A stretch of DNA of 64,000 nt from Rhodopirellula islandica (GCF_001027925.1 NZ_LECT01000036.1:1-64000); one strand, 5' to 3'. Shown: positions 1-11,074, numbered from the stretch's first letter. The notes: generated by a model from the letters alone, not told the origin. Program-made: numbers and translations.

Positions 1-40
1 TTGACACGGAAAATGCGACGTTGATTTTTATTCTGTCCTA

Positions 41-108
41 CGCCCCAACGGGGCAGCCACAACCCAGGGCGTTGCCCTGGGCTGGCATAGGGCTGCCCCG
101 TTGGGGCG
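41..108. repeat. nested palindromic repeat (REP-like)
   Basis: Perfect 18-bp inverted arms (41-58 and 91-108, beginning CGCCCCAACGGGGC) enclose a second perfect 8-bp hairpin (63-70 with 74-81, CCCAGGGC/GCCCTGGG). The whole 68 bp can fold into a cruciform-like double stem. It lies 3' of the MBL-hydrolase gene and has no poly-T tail, so it reads as a dispersed palindrome and not as a classical terminator. Confidence 0.7.
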
Positions 109-169
109 AAGTCGAGGAACAAAACCTGCGCAGTCCAAAGCGGTGTCAATACCAACCTTTTGACAGCCC

Positions 170-228
170 AGGCGAACGCTCAAACGGCTCGCATGGTGGT
201 GCGCGATCATTCCTGCCGACCTGCTTAG
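170..228 (-). repeat. partial copy of the 130-bp palindromic element
   Basis: The end of this stretch (212-228) is the terminal repeat CCTGCCGACCTGCTTAG, closely related to the 17-bp terminal repeats of the element at 53573-53702. The inner part carries the diverged arm sequence GAACGCTCAAACGGCTC. Only one end is visible, so this is a truncated or eroded copy in inverted orientation. Bases 225-227 also form the TAA stop codon of the neighbouring MBL gene. Confidence 0.6.
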
Positions 229-1031
229 AAGAACATCTGCTGCGTCAGCTTCAGGTTCTTGGAGGGGGAGATTCGCAGCGGCTGAGTGGCGAGATAGCGG
301 TCGGCACAGATCAGGTGCAGTTGATCGCCGAGGCATTCGCGGTGCGTTCGCAGTGTCACGTCGGGATCGTTGTTCTCGTCGGAAAGGTGAGCCAAGCAAG
401 CCCACTGCAGGTGCTCGCTGGCGTGCGAGATCACTTCCGCAGCTTCCCGGTTGGAGATGTGCCCGCCAGAACCCGAGATGCGATCGCGAAGGAAGTCGGG
501 GTAGGCCGAGGCGGCCAACATGCCTTCGTCGTAGTTGCTCTCGATGAGCAAGGCATCCAGCGTGTTGACACTGGCGAGCAGGTCATCGAAGACGCATCCC
601 AGATCCGTCCACAATCCAAATCGAGAGCATCCGTTGTCGAGCGTGAAGGCGGCTCCGTCGACACCGTCATGCGGCGTGGGCATGGTTTCGATGGAAGTCT
701 CGCCGACGGTGAATGTTTCGCCGGGAACGAAGTGCTGGATGTCTTGGACCGGGCCAAGTGGAACACGGTGCTCAGTCGCTCGCAGGGTGCGCCGGCTGAT
801 GTGAATCGGCACATTCAGTTTGCGGTTCAGGACGCCCAGGCAACCGATGTGGTCGCGGTGCTCGTGCGAGATCACAATGGCATCGATTTCCGATGCGTCA
901 CGCCCGGCTTCGTTCAAGCGTGTTTGGACTTTGCGGAAACTGATTCCCGCATCAAAGAGCAAGCATTCCGAGCCCGTGTCGACGAAGACACAGTTGCCGC
1001 TGCTTCCTGATTGCAAACACAGAACATCCAT
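225..1031 (-). CDS. MBL-fold metallo-hydrolase (YycJ/WalJ-like)
   Basis: A 268-residue metallo-beta-lactamase-fold hydrolase. The N-terminus (SGSSGN around residues 8-13) and the zinc-binding motif HEHRDH at 56-61 are typical of the YycJ/WalJ branch. A later DALLIESNYDE segment and a C-terminal AHLSDENN segment supply the expected further metal ligands. Family members are predicted cytoplasmic phosphodiesterases or exonucleases, but the substrate here is unknown. The ATG at 1031 gives the usual family length. The TAA stop lies inside the end of a palindromic repeat (170-228), so the last residues may have been reshaped by that insertion. The gene is monocistronic: 280 bp separate it from fmdB upstream. 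Confidence 0.85.
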   Translation of the reverse strand: MDVLCLQSGSSGNCVFVDTGSECLLFDAGISFRKVQTRLNEAGRDASEIDAIVISHEHRDHIGCLGVLNRKLNVPIHISRRTLRATEHRVPLGPVQDIQHFVPGETFTVGETSIETMPTPHDGVDGAAFTLDNGCSRFGLWTDLGCVFDDLLASVNTLDALLIESNYDEGMLAASAYPDFLRDRISGSGGHISNREAAEVISHASEHLQWACLAHLSDENNDPDVTLRTHRECLGDQLHLICADRYLATQPLRISPSKNLKLTQQMFF

Positions 1032-1145
1032 GCGTGCAATCGTAGCAGGTTCTCAAGCGATGTTCGACAACGGGTTTTGAACGCCGATTGCCGCGTTTGA
1101 ACTGGTAGCAAACGCTGCGTCACAGCAGAAATGAGGTTTCCGTCC

Positions 1146-1211
1146 GTAGCGACACTCGTCAAGAGTTTCGACCGTCAGGAGATCTTCGAAAGGCTTGACG
1201 ACTTTCGCTAC
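1146..1211. repeat. inverted repeat, GTAGCGA...TCGCTAC family
   Basis: The left arm 1146-1171 and right arm 1186-1211 are imperfect inverted copies of about 26 bp (22 matches by eye), with a core like GTAGCGAAAGTCGTCAAG and a 14-bp loop. A single related arm recurs at 1655-1681. It lies between the end of fmdB and the start of the MBL-hydrolase gene. Confidence 0.6.
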
Positions 1212-1310
1212 GTCATTCTCCGGAAAATAAGCTGCATCGGGTCACGAGCGAGTTCTGGCGAATCTGGTTTTGCCGAACGACTTTTGTTCGCATTTCAGTG
1301 TGCAAGCGGA

Positions 1311-1592
1311 TCAGTCCTTCGACTTCTTCGCTTTGCTGTCGCCCTTTTTCCCATCGCCTTTGGGTTCCGCCTTGGGTTTGTCGGCGCTTTGGCCTTTTTT
1401 GTAGCTCTCGCTGCGGTAGTCGGTTTGGTAGAAGCCGCTGCCTTTGAAGACGATGGCGGCCCCGGTTCCAAACTGGCGTTGCAGTTTGTTCTTTTTGCAT
1501 TCCGGGCACTTCTTCAGCACTTCGTCGTTGATGCCTTGGAACACTTCCAACTCGTGACCACAGGCTTCACACAGATAATCGTAAGTCGGCAT
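1311..1592 (-). CDS. FmdB-family zinc-ribbon protein
   Basis: A small 93-residue protein starting MPTYDYLCEACG. It has one zinc ribbon (C8, C11, C29, C32), then a Gly/Phe stretch and a highly charged Lys-rich tail ending KKSKD. This is the FmdB/CxxC_CXXC_SSSS regulatory-protein family, whose role is undefined. It may bind nucleic acid through the ribbon and basic tail. It is the last gene of the groEL-groES-groEL-dnaJ-grpE run and lies 90 bp after grpE, which suggests co-expression with chaperones but does not prove it. Confidence 0.85.
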   Translation of the reverse strand: MPTYDYLCEACGHELEVFQGINDEVLKKCPECKKNKLQRQFGTGAAIVFKGSGFYQTDYRSESYKKGQSADKPKAEPKGDGKKGDSKAKKSKD

Positions 1593-1654
1593 AGGAAGGG
1601 ATTGAAAGAAGAAGGGAGAGGGAGGAATGGTTTCAAAATCGAGTCGGTGATCTT

Positions 1655-1681
1655 CGAAATTCTTGACGACTTTCGCTACGG
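1655..1681. repeat. single arm of the GTAGCGA...TCGCTAC repeat
   Basis: The sequence TTCGAAATTCTTGACGACTT continuing to TCGCTACG repeats the right arm of the palindrome at 1186-1211 with few changes. It ends two bases before the grpE stop codon and so forms the immediate 3' untranslated sequence of grpE. Confidence 0.5.
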
Positions 1682-1682
1682 A

Positions 1683-2285
1683 TCAGGCGGAACCATCACC
1701 GGTGCTGACGACGACTTGAGCCGGACGCACAACGCGGTCGTGCATTTGGAAGCCAGGTGTGGCGACGTGAGCGACCATGCCCGATGCAATCTCGGGATGA
1801 GGCATCTGCGAGATGGCTTCGTGAAAGTTCGGATCGAACAGTTCGCCTTCGGCGGGGATCTCTTTGATCGCGTGTTTGGCCAGCACATCATCGAGTTGCT
1901 TGCGAACCATGGAAACACCTTCGATCAATCCGCCGACGGATTCCCCTTCCCCCGCAGCCTTTGCCGCGTCGATTGCCCGCAACAGATTGTCCCGGACTTG
2001 GAGTATGTCGGTGACCAGCGGCATGCCAGCAAATTTCAGTTGGGCTTCGGTGTCGCGGCGCAAGCGTTTGCGGAAGTTTTCCGCTTCGGCTTGGGCTTGC
2101 AAAACACGCTTGTTCGCTTCTTCCACTTCGCCTCGTAGACGCATCATTTCTTCATCGCGAGTTTCCTCGCCGGCCTGCGTGAACGCTTCGTCGTTGGAGG
2201 CGGAATCGTTTTCAAACGAAGCGTTGGCTTGCGATTCCAATGCTTCGTCTTCGGATTGGAATTCTTCTTTGGATGGTTCGTTCAT
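1683..2285 (-). CDS. grpE: nucleotide exchange factor GrpE
   Basis: A 200-residue GrpE, the nucleotide exchange factor that releases ADP from DnaK. An acidic, Ser/Glu-rich N-terminal segment (about residues 1-45) leads into the long coiled coil (EEANKRVLQAQAEAENFRKR). The C-terminal beta domain follows, with the signature VRKQLDDVLAKHAIKEIP and the closing segment MVAHVATPGFQMHDRVVRPAQV. Its ATG overlaps the dnaJ stop by 4 bp (ATGA), indicating translational coupling. No dnaK lies in the window, so its partner must be encoded elsewhere. Confidence 0.97.
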   Translation of the reverse strand: MNEPSKEEFQSEDEALESQANASFENDSASNDEAFTQAGEETRDEEMMRLRGEVEEANKRVLQAQAEAENFRKRLRRDTEAQLKFAGMPLVTDILQVRDNLLRAIDAAKAAGEGESVGGLIEGVSMVRKQLDDVLAKHAIKEIPAEGELFDPNFHEAISQMPHPEIASGMVAHVATPGFQMHDRVVRPAQVVVSTGDGSA

Positions 2286-3460
2286 GAGTCTTTCTCCGTG
2301 TCGGTTGAGCCGGTGTTGGCGTCTTCCGGTTCGGGGTCAAAAAAGTGGCGAAGTTTGTCGAGAAACGAAGTGCGTTCGGGAAGCACGGAGTCGTGGTCGA
2401 GTTCGGCCAATTCGCGAAGCAATTTTTGTTGTTTGTCGCTGAGCTTCTTGGGGACTTCGATGAAGACCTGGACCAGCAAGTCGCCGGTTCGTCCGCTGCG
2501 AGGGTCCACGATCCCCTGGCCACGAATGGTGAAGACGTGCCCGGTCTGTGTTCCGGCGGGGACGGTCAGTTCGTGCGGTCCATCGAGAGTCGGCACATTG
2601 ATCGCAGCGCCGAGTGCGGCCTGGGCGTAGGAAATGGGCATCTGCAAAATCAGATGCTGGCCTTCGCGTTTGAACAGGTTGTGTTCTTTGACGGAGATGA
2701 AGCAGTAGCAATCGCCGTTGGGGCCGCCATCGGGGCTGGGTTCGCCTTCGCCCTGCAAGCGGACTCGCATGCCGTCGTCGACCCCAGCAGGGATCTCGAC
2801 GTTCATCTCGGCTTTTTCGTTTTGTGTTCCCGTGCCACGGCACTTGCCGCAGGGTTCGCCGATTTGTTTGCCGGCTCCTTTGCAGGTCGGGCACGTCGTT
2901 TGGACACGCAGGATGCCTGCCGATTGGATGACTTGTCCCTGCCCGCCGCACATGGTGCAGGTGACGGGTTCGCTGCCCGCGGCGGCGCCACTGCCGTCGC
3001 AGGTGTCGCAGGAAACGCGGCGTCGGAAGACGATGTCTTTGTGGCATCCCCGAGCGGCTTCTTCCAGAGTCAGCGTGACATCGCAGCGAACATCGGCGCC
3101 GCGTCGAACGCGTCGTCGTCCGCCACCGCCTCGCCGGGAGCCTCCGCCGAAGAAGTCGCCAAAGCCGCCACCGAACAGGTCGCCGAAGGCTTCGAAGATG
3201 TCCTCGACATCGCCGTATTGTTGCGTGGTGCCTTCGACCCCGGCGTGGCCGTATTGGTCATAGCGGGCTCGCTTGTTCGCGTCGCTAAGGACTTCGTAGG
3301 CTTCGGTGGCTTCTTTGAATTTTGTCGTCGCGGAATCGTCGTCACGGTTGCTATCGGGGTGGTACTTGATAGCAAGTTTGCGATACGCGCGATCGACCTG
3401 CTGCTTCGTGGCCGTTCGCTCGACCTTCAGCACTTCGTAGTAGCAGGTTTGGGTGGCCAT
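2282..3460 (-). CDS. dnaJ: chaperone DnaJ
   Basis: A full-length type-I DnaJ (392 residues), the Hsp40 co-chaperone that stimulates DnaK ATPase. It has a J domain with HPD at 34-36 and a Gly/Phe-rich linker (GGGFGDFFGGG) that is unusually Arg-rich at its end (RRGGGGRRRVRRG). Four CxxCxGxG zinc motifs follow (CDTCDGSG, CTMCGGQG, CPTCKGAG, CGKCRGTG), then the C-terminal substrate domains. The tail is acidic and Thr-rich. The downstream grpE start overlaps the stop. The upstream groEL is separated by about 200 bp that include a terminator-like hairpin, so dnaJ probably also has its own promoter. Confidence 0.97.
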   Translation of the reverse strand: MATQTCYYEVLKVERTATKQQVDRAYRKLAIKYHPDSNRDDDSATTKFKEATEAYEVLSDANKRARYDQYGHAGVEGTTQQYGDVEDIFEAFGDLFGGGFGDFFGGGSRRGGGGRRRVRRGADVRCDVTLTLEEAARGCHKDIVFRRRVSCDTCDGSGAAAGSEPVTCTMCGGQGQVIQSAGILRVQTTCPTCKGAGKQIGEPCGKCRGTGTQNEKAEMNVEIPAGVDDGMRVRLQGEGEPSPDGGPNGDCYCFISVKEHNLFKREGQHLILQMPISYAQAALGAAINVPTLDGPHELTVPAGTQTGHVFTIRGQGIVDPRSGRTGDLLVQVFIEVPKKLSDKQQKLLRELAELDHDSVLPERTSFLDKLRHFFDPEPEDANTGSTDTEKDS

Positions 3461-3561
3461 GAGGAATCAAACAGTGTGTGTTCGTGGTCGGTGATCACCT
3501 CGGCGCCGAGTCGTCCATCGGTCCGGCAGGGATGAGATGGAAAGACGCTGGGAGGGTCATG

Positions 3562-3593
3562 AAAACGGGCCGCTCACCGATGGCGAACGGCCC
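3562..3593 (-). terminator. terminator-like hairpin after groEL
   Basis: A 12-bp imperfect stem (3567-3578 with 3582-3593, GGGCCG at the base) with a 3-base loop. On the minus strand it is followed by GTTTTC. It sits about 75 bp beyond the groEL stop and upstream of dnaJ, as expected for a factor-independent terminator or attenuator that separates the two. Confidence 0.55.
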
Positions 3594-3665
3594 ATTAATA
3601 AATTGCAGTGCCGGAGGCGGGATCGATGATCCCGTCCTTCGACGCTGGCGAATTTGGAAAGGCGA

Positions 3666-5288
3666 TTAGCTAATCATGCCTTCGACAGGACGCTTGTCCT
3701 TGTCTTCTTGCTCGAAGTTCGTGACCAAGGCTTCGGTCGTGAGCAACAAGCCTGCGATGCTGGCGGCATTGGTCAATGCGGTGCGAACCACTTTGACCGG
3801 GTCGATGACGCCGGCTTTGACCATGTCGGTGTATTCGCCCGTGTGAGCGTTGAAACCGATCTTAGGATTGTTCTTTTGCAAGACTTCGTCGACGACAACG
3901 CTGCCGTCGATGCCGCCGTTGTCAGCGATTTGACGCATGGGAGCATCCAAGGCTCTCAGGACAATCTCGACGCCGACTTTTTCGTCGCCTTTGGCCTTCT
4001 TCTTGGCTGCTTCCACGGCTTCGCGGCAGTGAACCAAAGCCACACCGCCACCAGGCAGGATGCCTTCTTCGACTGCAGCGCGGGTGGCGTGCAAAGCGTC
4101 TTCCAGGCGAGCCTTGGTTTGCTTCATTTCAGCTTCGGTTTCGGCACCGACGCTGATGACAGCCACACCGCCGGCCAGTTTGGCCAAACGCTCTTGGAAC
4201 TTTTCCTTGTCGTAATCGCTGTCCGTTTGCTCAATTTGAGCGCGGATTTGAGCGACACGTTTGTCGATGTCTTCGCGTTTGCCGGCACCTTCGACAATGG
4301 TCGTGTTCGACTTGTCGACGGTGACTTTCTTCGCGCGACCGAGGTGTTCCAGGGTGACGTTCTCGAGCTGCATGCCGAGGTCTTCGCTGATCAGCGTTCC
4401 GCCGGTCAACGTGGCGATGTCGCCCAGCATGGATTTGCGACGATCGCCGAAGCCAGGAGCCTTGACCGCACACACGTTCAGCGTGCCACGCAATTTGTTC
4501 ACCACCAACAACGTCAATGCTTCCGCGTCGACGTCTTCGGCGATGATCAGCAAGGGCTGACCGGTTTGGGCGGTCTTCTCGAGCAACGGCACGAGGTCGC
4601 GGATGTTGCTGACTTTCTTTTCGTACAGCAACACCAACGCGTCTTCGAGGCTCGCTTCCATGGTGCTGGAATCGTTGATGAAGTACGGCGAGACATAGCC
4701 TTTGTCGAACTGCATCCCGTCGACGTATTCGACCTCGGTGTTCCGGCTCTTGCCTTCTTCCACGGTGATGACGCCGTCTTTGCCGACTCGTTCCAGCGCG
4801 TCGGCGAGCAATTCGCCGATCACGTTGTCGTTGTTGGCCGAGATCGCACCGACGTGAGCGACTTCTTGTTTCCCGTTGACTGGGCGTCCCATTTCAACCA
4901 AGTGATCGCAAGCGGCTTCGACAGCCTTTTCGATCCCGCGACGAATCGCGGTGGGGTTGCTACCGGCAACGATGTTTCGCAGGCCTTCTTTGAAGATGGC
5001 ACGAGCGAGCACGGTGGCGGTGGTGGTTCCATCGCCGGCCAAGTCGCTGGTCTTTTGAGCGACTTCGATGACGAGTTTCGCACCCATGTTCTCGAAGCGA
5101 TCTTCGAGTTCGATTTCTTTGGCAACGGTCACGCCGTCTTTGGTCACGGTGGGACCGCCAAAGGATTTGTCGATGATCACATTCCGACCGGTGGGGCCCA
5201 TCGTCGTTGCGACGGCCTTGGCCAGTTTTTCAACGCCGGCCAACATGCGGGCCCGAGCGTGATCGTCAAAAAGCAATTGTTTTGCCAC
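3666..5288 (-). CDS. groEL: chaperonin GroEL, tail-less paralog
   Basis: A 540-residue 60-kDa chaperonin. The nucleotide-binding motif GDGTTT lies at 85-90 (its Asp matches the ATPase Asp of characterised GroELs), and the apical and intermediate domains are complete. Unlike the second copy upstream, it ends [12 protein letters not shown] and lacks the Gly-Met repeat tail that normally lines the folding cavity. It directly follows groES (45-bp gap), so the classical groES-groEL order is preserved for this copy. A tail-less chaperonin suggests specialisation, but the client range cannot be read from sequence. Confidence 0.95.
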   Translation of the reverse strand: MAKQLLFDDHARARMLAGVEKLAKAVATTMGPTGRNVIIDKSFGGPTVTKDGVTVAKEIELEDRFENMGAKLVIEVAQKTSDLAGDGTTTATVLARAIFKEGLRNIVAGSNPTAIRRGIEKAVEAACDHLVEMGRPVNGKQEVAHVGAISANNDNVIGELLADALERVGKDGVITVEEGKSRNTEVEYVDGMQFDKGYVSPYFINDSSTMEASLEDALVLLYEKKVSNIRDLVPLLEKTAQTGQPLLIIAEDVDAEALTLLVVNKLRGTLNVCAVKAPGFGDRRKSMLGDIATLTGGTLISEDLGMQLENVTLEHLGRAKKVTVDKSNTTIVEGAGKREDIDKRVAQIRAQIEQTDSDYDKEKFQERLAKLAGGVAVISVGAETEAEMKQTKARLEDALHATRAAVEEGILPGGGVALVHCREAVEAAKKKAKGDEKVGVEIVLRALDAPMRQIADNGGIDGSVVVDEVLQKNNPKIGFNAHTGEYTDMVKAGVIDPVKVVRTALTNAASIAGLLLTTEALVTNFEQEDKDKRPVEGMIS

Positions 5289-5333
5289 GACTGAATTCCT
5301 CGTAGATGTTTTGGGGTGAAAGAACGAACCGGA

Positions 5334-5639
5334 TCAGCCGATCTTGGCCAAAATATCGCTTTCGCGAAGAATCTTCATTTCGTGTCCGTCGACTTCGATT
5401 TCGCTTCCGCCGTACTTGCCGTAGATCACGACGTCGCCGACCGAAACGCTGAGTTCACCGCGGTTGCCGCTATCGAGCAATTTGCCAGGTCCAACAGCGA
5501 CGACAGTGCCGCGTTGTGGCTTTTCTTTGGCCGAATCGGGGAGCACGATGCCGCCAGCGGTGGTTTCTTCGGCTTCGCTGGGTTGAACCACGACGCGGTC
5601 ATCGAGAGGACGCAGGTTGATTTTTTTAGCAGTGGCCAT
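5334..5639 (-). CDS. groES: co-chaperonin GroES
   Basis: A 101-residue GroES, slightly longer than the typical 95-97 residues. It has [19 protein letters not shown] at the N-terminus, the mobile loop [16 protein letters not shown] (Gly-Ile-Val-Leu contact motif), and the closing segment [25 protein letters not shown]. It forms the heptameric lid of the GroEL cavity. It lies between two groEL genes on the same strand, so one co-chaperonin probably serves both rings. Confidence 0.97.
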   Translation of the reverse strand: MATAKKINLRPLDDRVVVQPSEAEETTAGGIVLPDSAKEKPQRGTVVAVGPGKLLDSGNRGELSVSVGDVVIYGKYGGSEIEVDGHEMKILRESDILAKIG

Positions 5640-5718
5640 GAGTTGATTCCTGTGAGTTGAAAGTTGAGTTTGATGTGGGGGTGAAAAAAGGATTGAAAGG
5701 AGGGTCGCGGGCAGCGGC

Positions 5719-8011
<2,293 letters not shown>

Positions 8012-9991
8012 ATGCGTTGGTGTCATCGCCGATATGTGTTGCCGTTTGCCGTCCTGAGCCAGTTGGTGGGCTCCTTTGCCGCGCCCGTTGCCAACGCGTG
8101 CTGCTTGACGGATTGGCTGTATGGCAAGCAACCCGCTTACGTCGCCGGGTACACGCCGGTCGTGGGTGCGCCTGTCACAACGATCACCACGATGCCTGGG
8201 CCCGCCATGGGGGCTCCCGCGATTGCGCCTCCGCCTGGTTATGCCGCCAATTACCCGGGCTACACGGCGGGTTACACACCGCTGATGACCGCCGCGCCAA
8301 CTTCGTCGGTGTTGCCGCTCAATCCGACCAGCATTTACACGCCGTCGCCGTCTTATTCGTTGCAGCGTCCCGCTTACGGAGCCGTGCCGCTGGACAATCC
8401 ATCGGTCTACACCGGATTGCCGACCGCGAATTCACCCGTCGTTTCGGGGTACCGAGGCGCCGTTTCCACGGGTGCCAACTTCATGGGGGCGGGCAACGTG
8501 TATCCCAACAGCAGTTACGCGGCCAACCCCGCAGGTGTCCAGCCCGTCACGGCCTATCGGCCCGCCACTGGTTATCCACCAACGACCGGTTACCCCACCC
8601 CAATCCGAAGTGGACTGTCGCGGTTTTTCAATTCGTTGCTGGGCACGGGCTATCGCAGTTCCTATTACACGGCACCGATCACCTACTATCGGCCTGCCAC
8701 GACGTTGGATCCTGTCACCGGGACCACGGTCACGGTTCAACGAGCGTGTGATTCAACCGTTCAGCAGTTGCAGCGAACCCCTTACACCACGTTCCAAGGC
8801 ATGGCATCGCAACCCGCCATGGTCGCTCCCACCACGATGGATCCGTGCATGACCACGATCGATTCGTGCGGCGTTGCGACTTCGGTGGCTCCGGTCACCA
8901 GTCCCTACGGGGCTTCGCCTTACGCGGCCTCGCCTTCGACTCAGTTGGCACCTGCCGGGTCGTACGCGGCTCAGCCGAGTTGGAGCGGTGCGCCGTCCGC
9001 TTCGGCAATCCCCAGCACCATTGATCCGAATGGCTACGGCGGAGTCGCCCAAACGGGAGACCTGCAGCCGATGGCGCCGCCAGCTTCGGCTCCTTCGAAC
9101 TTGCAGCCATTCGACGCTCAGCAGCAAACGCTTTCGCCGTTGACGGGGTCGCCCTACGCCAGTGAACCGTCTGTTGAGTCGCAGCCTTCGCCGTCGGATC
9201 AGCCGCCTGCATCGCAGTACCGTTACAGCATCGAGCCACCGGCTCCGTCGAACAGTCCTGCCTACGATCCGCCCGAAGCGGAAAGCAAGGATCCCAGCGA
9301 TGCCTACGACAGCTATCGATACCAAAGCGAACCAGAAGAGCAGGGTGGCAGCGAAGGAAGCACTCCAGACTCGCTGGACGACTACCTCAGTCGAAGCCGG
9401 CAAGAGGTCCAGCGGGATCGCGAGGACTTGCGACGTTTGACCGCCGGAAACACTTCTGCCAATCCGTCTGCCGCTCCTCGTGTGCGACCCATTCCGGCAC
9501 CGGAAGGTTATCGCCATGCGTTTGACGAAGGTTCCGCTCCAGCGGTCGCACCGGTTGCCCGTCCGAGCACTTCGCCGGTCCGTTCGATCCCTTCGCTGAC
9601 ACCGCCATCCACCTCGGGATCGGGGCAATTGCAGGCACCTGATTTGTTGCCTGCCCTGCCGCCTCCACCTCGCACCAGCGGTGGAGCTTACGAGCAAGCT
9701 CAATCACGAACGGTTCCTTCGTTGGAGGAGGAAGGTCCGGTTCAGTGGGGATACAAAGTCCGTGAAGCGTCGTTGACGGAACGTCGGCCCTCGATGCCAG
9801 AAACGACTGCGTTGTCCGAGCCTGCTGGCGACTACCAGCCTGTTCGACAGCCCGTTCAAGAACGATTGAATCGCGTGCAAAATCGACGTCCCGCCTTGGC
9901 TCCCGTCCAGGCGACTCCTCGGGCTTTGCAACCTGCCAAACCAAAAGCCACCCAGCATCAAGAGTCGGGCTGGCACGCACTGAATCGCTGA
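8012..9991 (+). CDS. Pro/Tyr/Ser-rich secreted protein of unknown function
   Basis: About 659 residues from the ATG at 8012; a TTG four codons earlier is also open. The N-terminus MRWCHRRYVLPFAVLSQLV resembles a signal peptide. The mature part is low-complexity, rich in Pro, Ala, Ser, Tyr and Gln. It begins with Gly-Tyr-Thr/Pro repeats (AGYTPV, TAGYTPL). A more ordered island around residues 215-260 (PITYYRPATTLDPVTGTTVT, then a Cys and QLQRTPY) resembles a segment I associate with planctomycete cell-surface proteins. The second half is acidic, Ser/Pro/Gln-rich, with no enzymatic motif. Probably exported and disordered, perhaps wall-associated. Function unknown. Confidence 0.75.
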   Translation: MRWCHRRYVLPFAVLSQLVGSFAAPVANACCLTDWLYGKQPAYVAGYTPVVGAPVTTITTMPGPAMGAPAIAPPPGYAANYPGYTAGYTPLMTAAPTSSVLPLNPTSIYTPSPSYSLQRPAYGAVPLDNPSVYTGLPTANSPVVSGYRGAVSTGANFMGAGNVYPNSSYAANPAGVQPVTAYRPATGYPPTTGYPTPIRSGLSRFFNSLLGTGYRSSYYTAPITYYRPATTLDPVTGTTVTVQRACDSTVQQLQRTPYTTFQGMASQPAMVAPTTMDPCMTTIDSCGVATSVAPVTSPYGASPYAASPSTQLAPAGSYAAQPSWSGAPSASAIPSTIDPNGYGGVAQTGDLQPMAPPASAPSNLQPFDAQQQTLSPLTGSPYASEPSVESQPSPSDQPPASQYRYSIEPPAPSNSPAYDPPEAESKDPSDAYDSYRYQSEPEEQGGSEGSTPDSLDDYLSRSRQEVQRDREDLRRLTAGNTSANPSAAPRVRPIPAPEGYRHAFDEGSAPAVAPVARPSTSPVRSIPSLTPPSTSGSGQLQAPDLLPALPPPPRTSGGAYEQAQSRTVPSLEEEGPVQWGYKVREASLTERRPSMPETTALSEPAGDYQPVRQPVQERLNRVQNRRPALAPVQATPRALQPAKPKATQHQESGWHALNR

Positions 9992-10075
9992 GCCTGGTGC
10001 TGCGTCACAGCTTCGTCGTCTGGTGAGCCGTTTTGACGCCAGCGGGCTGTTGATTTAGTCGGTTGTCGATCTTTC

Positions 10076-10105
10076 ATGTGAGCCGTTTGGGCGTTCGCCC
10101 CGGTT
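10076..10105 (+). repeat. arm of the 130-bp palindromic element
   Basis: The segment GTGAGCCGTTTGGGCGTTCG followed by CCCCGG is the same inner arm as in the elements at 30259-30387 and 53573-53702. No matching right arm or terminal repeat is obvious, so this is a fragment. It lies in the 220-bp convergent gap between two genes. Confidence 0.55.
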
Positions 10106-10211
10106 TCATCGCAATCACCGGGTTCGTCCGGTGTTGCAAATCAGAATCGCCGCAGTTGGATGAATCAGCCGATGCCCATTGGCTCGGCTCGACTCATCAC
10201 TTTGCGTTGGT

Positions 10212-10943
10212 TCACTCTGCGGAATCGATTCGCACCATCGAGTTCTCTTCACTGAGGTCGATCTCTTCGTCCAGTTCGAAGTCATCGAAGCTTGGGGCAC
10301 CCGACGTGGCCATTGCGAATTCGAAATTGCCTTCGCCGAGGGTCTCGAGCAGGCGATTGTAGATCCGCGTTTGTCGGCCCATGTCGTCATACGGGCCCGC
10401 GATGTACGTCGGTTTTCCGTTCATTCCAAAGGCAAGTGTGTCGCCCACGGACGCGGGCTCGATGTGATGCCACAGCGGTGCGAATTTGCTGTAGTCGGGG
10501 TGCGGTTGCAGGCCACATGATTCGGCATACGCGATCGCGGCTTCCACCACCCCGCGAGCGAACTCGGGCTCGCAAGGTTGCAGCATCTGACGCGACTGCA
10601 TGTCGGAGATCACATCGTTGTATTCCGTCTGGGTGCGATAGTTGCCAGCCACGTCTTTGACGCCCATGCAACCCAAGTCGACCAGGAAGAACGCCGCGGC
10701 AATTTGGCTGCCGGGTGCCGTTCGCGAAAGCATCACGTGCCCGATCGCGGGGCTGGTTGGATTGGGGGCCAGCAGATCCGGGCTGATCATGCAGTCCTTG
10801 ATTGTTCCGGTGGCGGCAGCTCGCATTTTGCCGGCCATCGACGTCAGCATTTGCTGCTGGCGGGCCAGTTCTTTCTTTTTGCGAAGTTCTTTGGCCTTCA
10901 GCTTGGCCAGTTTTTTTTGCTTTTGTTGTTCTGATTTTGCCAT
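10212..10943 (-). CDS. conserved-looking protein of unknown function
   Basis: 243 residues from the ATG at 10943, chosen because GGAGG lies about eight bases upstream; the frame is open 39 codons further. It starts with a very basic, Lys/Gln-rich probable helix (KSEQQKQKKLAKLKAKELRK), followed by a globular part that includes IAAAFFLVDLGCMGVKDVAG. It ends in an acidic tail (FDDFELDEEIDLSEENS). The VDLGCMGVKD segment recalls a motif in SEC-C/YecA-associated bacterial proteins, but no Cys-rich SEC-C motif is present. I do not recognise a function. It is likely cytoplasmic and transcribed alone. Confidence 0.7.
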   Translation of the reverse strand: MAKSEQQKQKKLAKLKAKELRKKKELARQQQMLTSMAGKMRAAATGTIKDCMISPDLLAPNPTSPAIGHVMLSRTAPGSQIAAAFFLVDLGCMGVKDVAGNYRTQTEYNDVISDMQSRQMLQPCEPEFARGVVEAAIAYAESCGLQPHPDYSKFAPLWHHIEPASVGDTLAFGMNGKPTYIAGPYDDMGRQTRIYNRLLETLGEGNFEFAMATSGAPSFDDFELDEEIDLSEENSMVRIDSAE

Positions 10944-11047
10944 CGTCGATCCTCCGTGGTTGAGACAAGTTCGTTGTTGGTTCAGGTACCTTCGAAGCGA
11001 ATCCGCCTTGCCTAGTCGTTCGGCGGATGAGCGAAGGATTGGTTGTG

Positions 11048-11074
11048 GTCCCTCGCTCACGCGTCGGGTTGTGA
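11048..11074. repeat. 27-bp dispersed repeat, copy 1
   Basis: GTCCCTCGCTCACGCGTCGG plus GTTGTGA is found identically at 30224-30250. Neither copy is within a gene. Confidence 0.6.

Noticed and set aside
21-1010. Long plus-strand frame opposite the MBL-hydrolase gene
   Set aside because: It is antisense to a gene with clear zinc-binding motifs, and its product has no domain features. It arises from codon bias of the real gene.
2345-3535. 396-codon plus-strand frame opposite dnaJ
   Set aside because: Antisense shadow of DnaJ.
3654-5294. 546-codon plus-strand frame opposite groEL
   Set aside because: Exact antisense of a conserved chaperonin. Composition (runs of Phe/Asp/Val) is typical of antisense translations.
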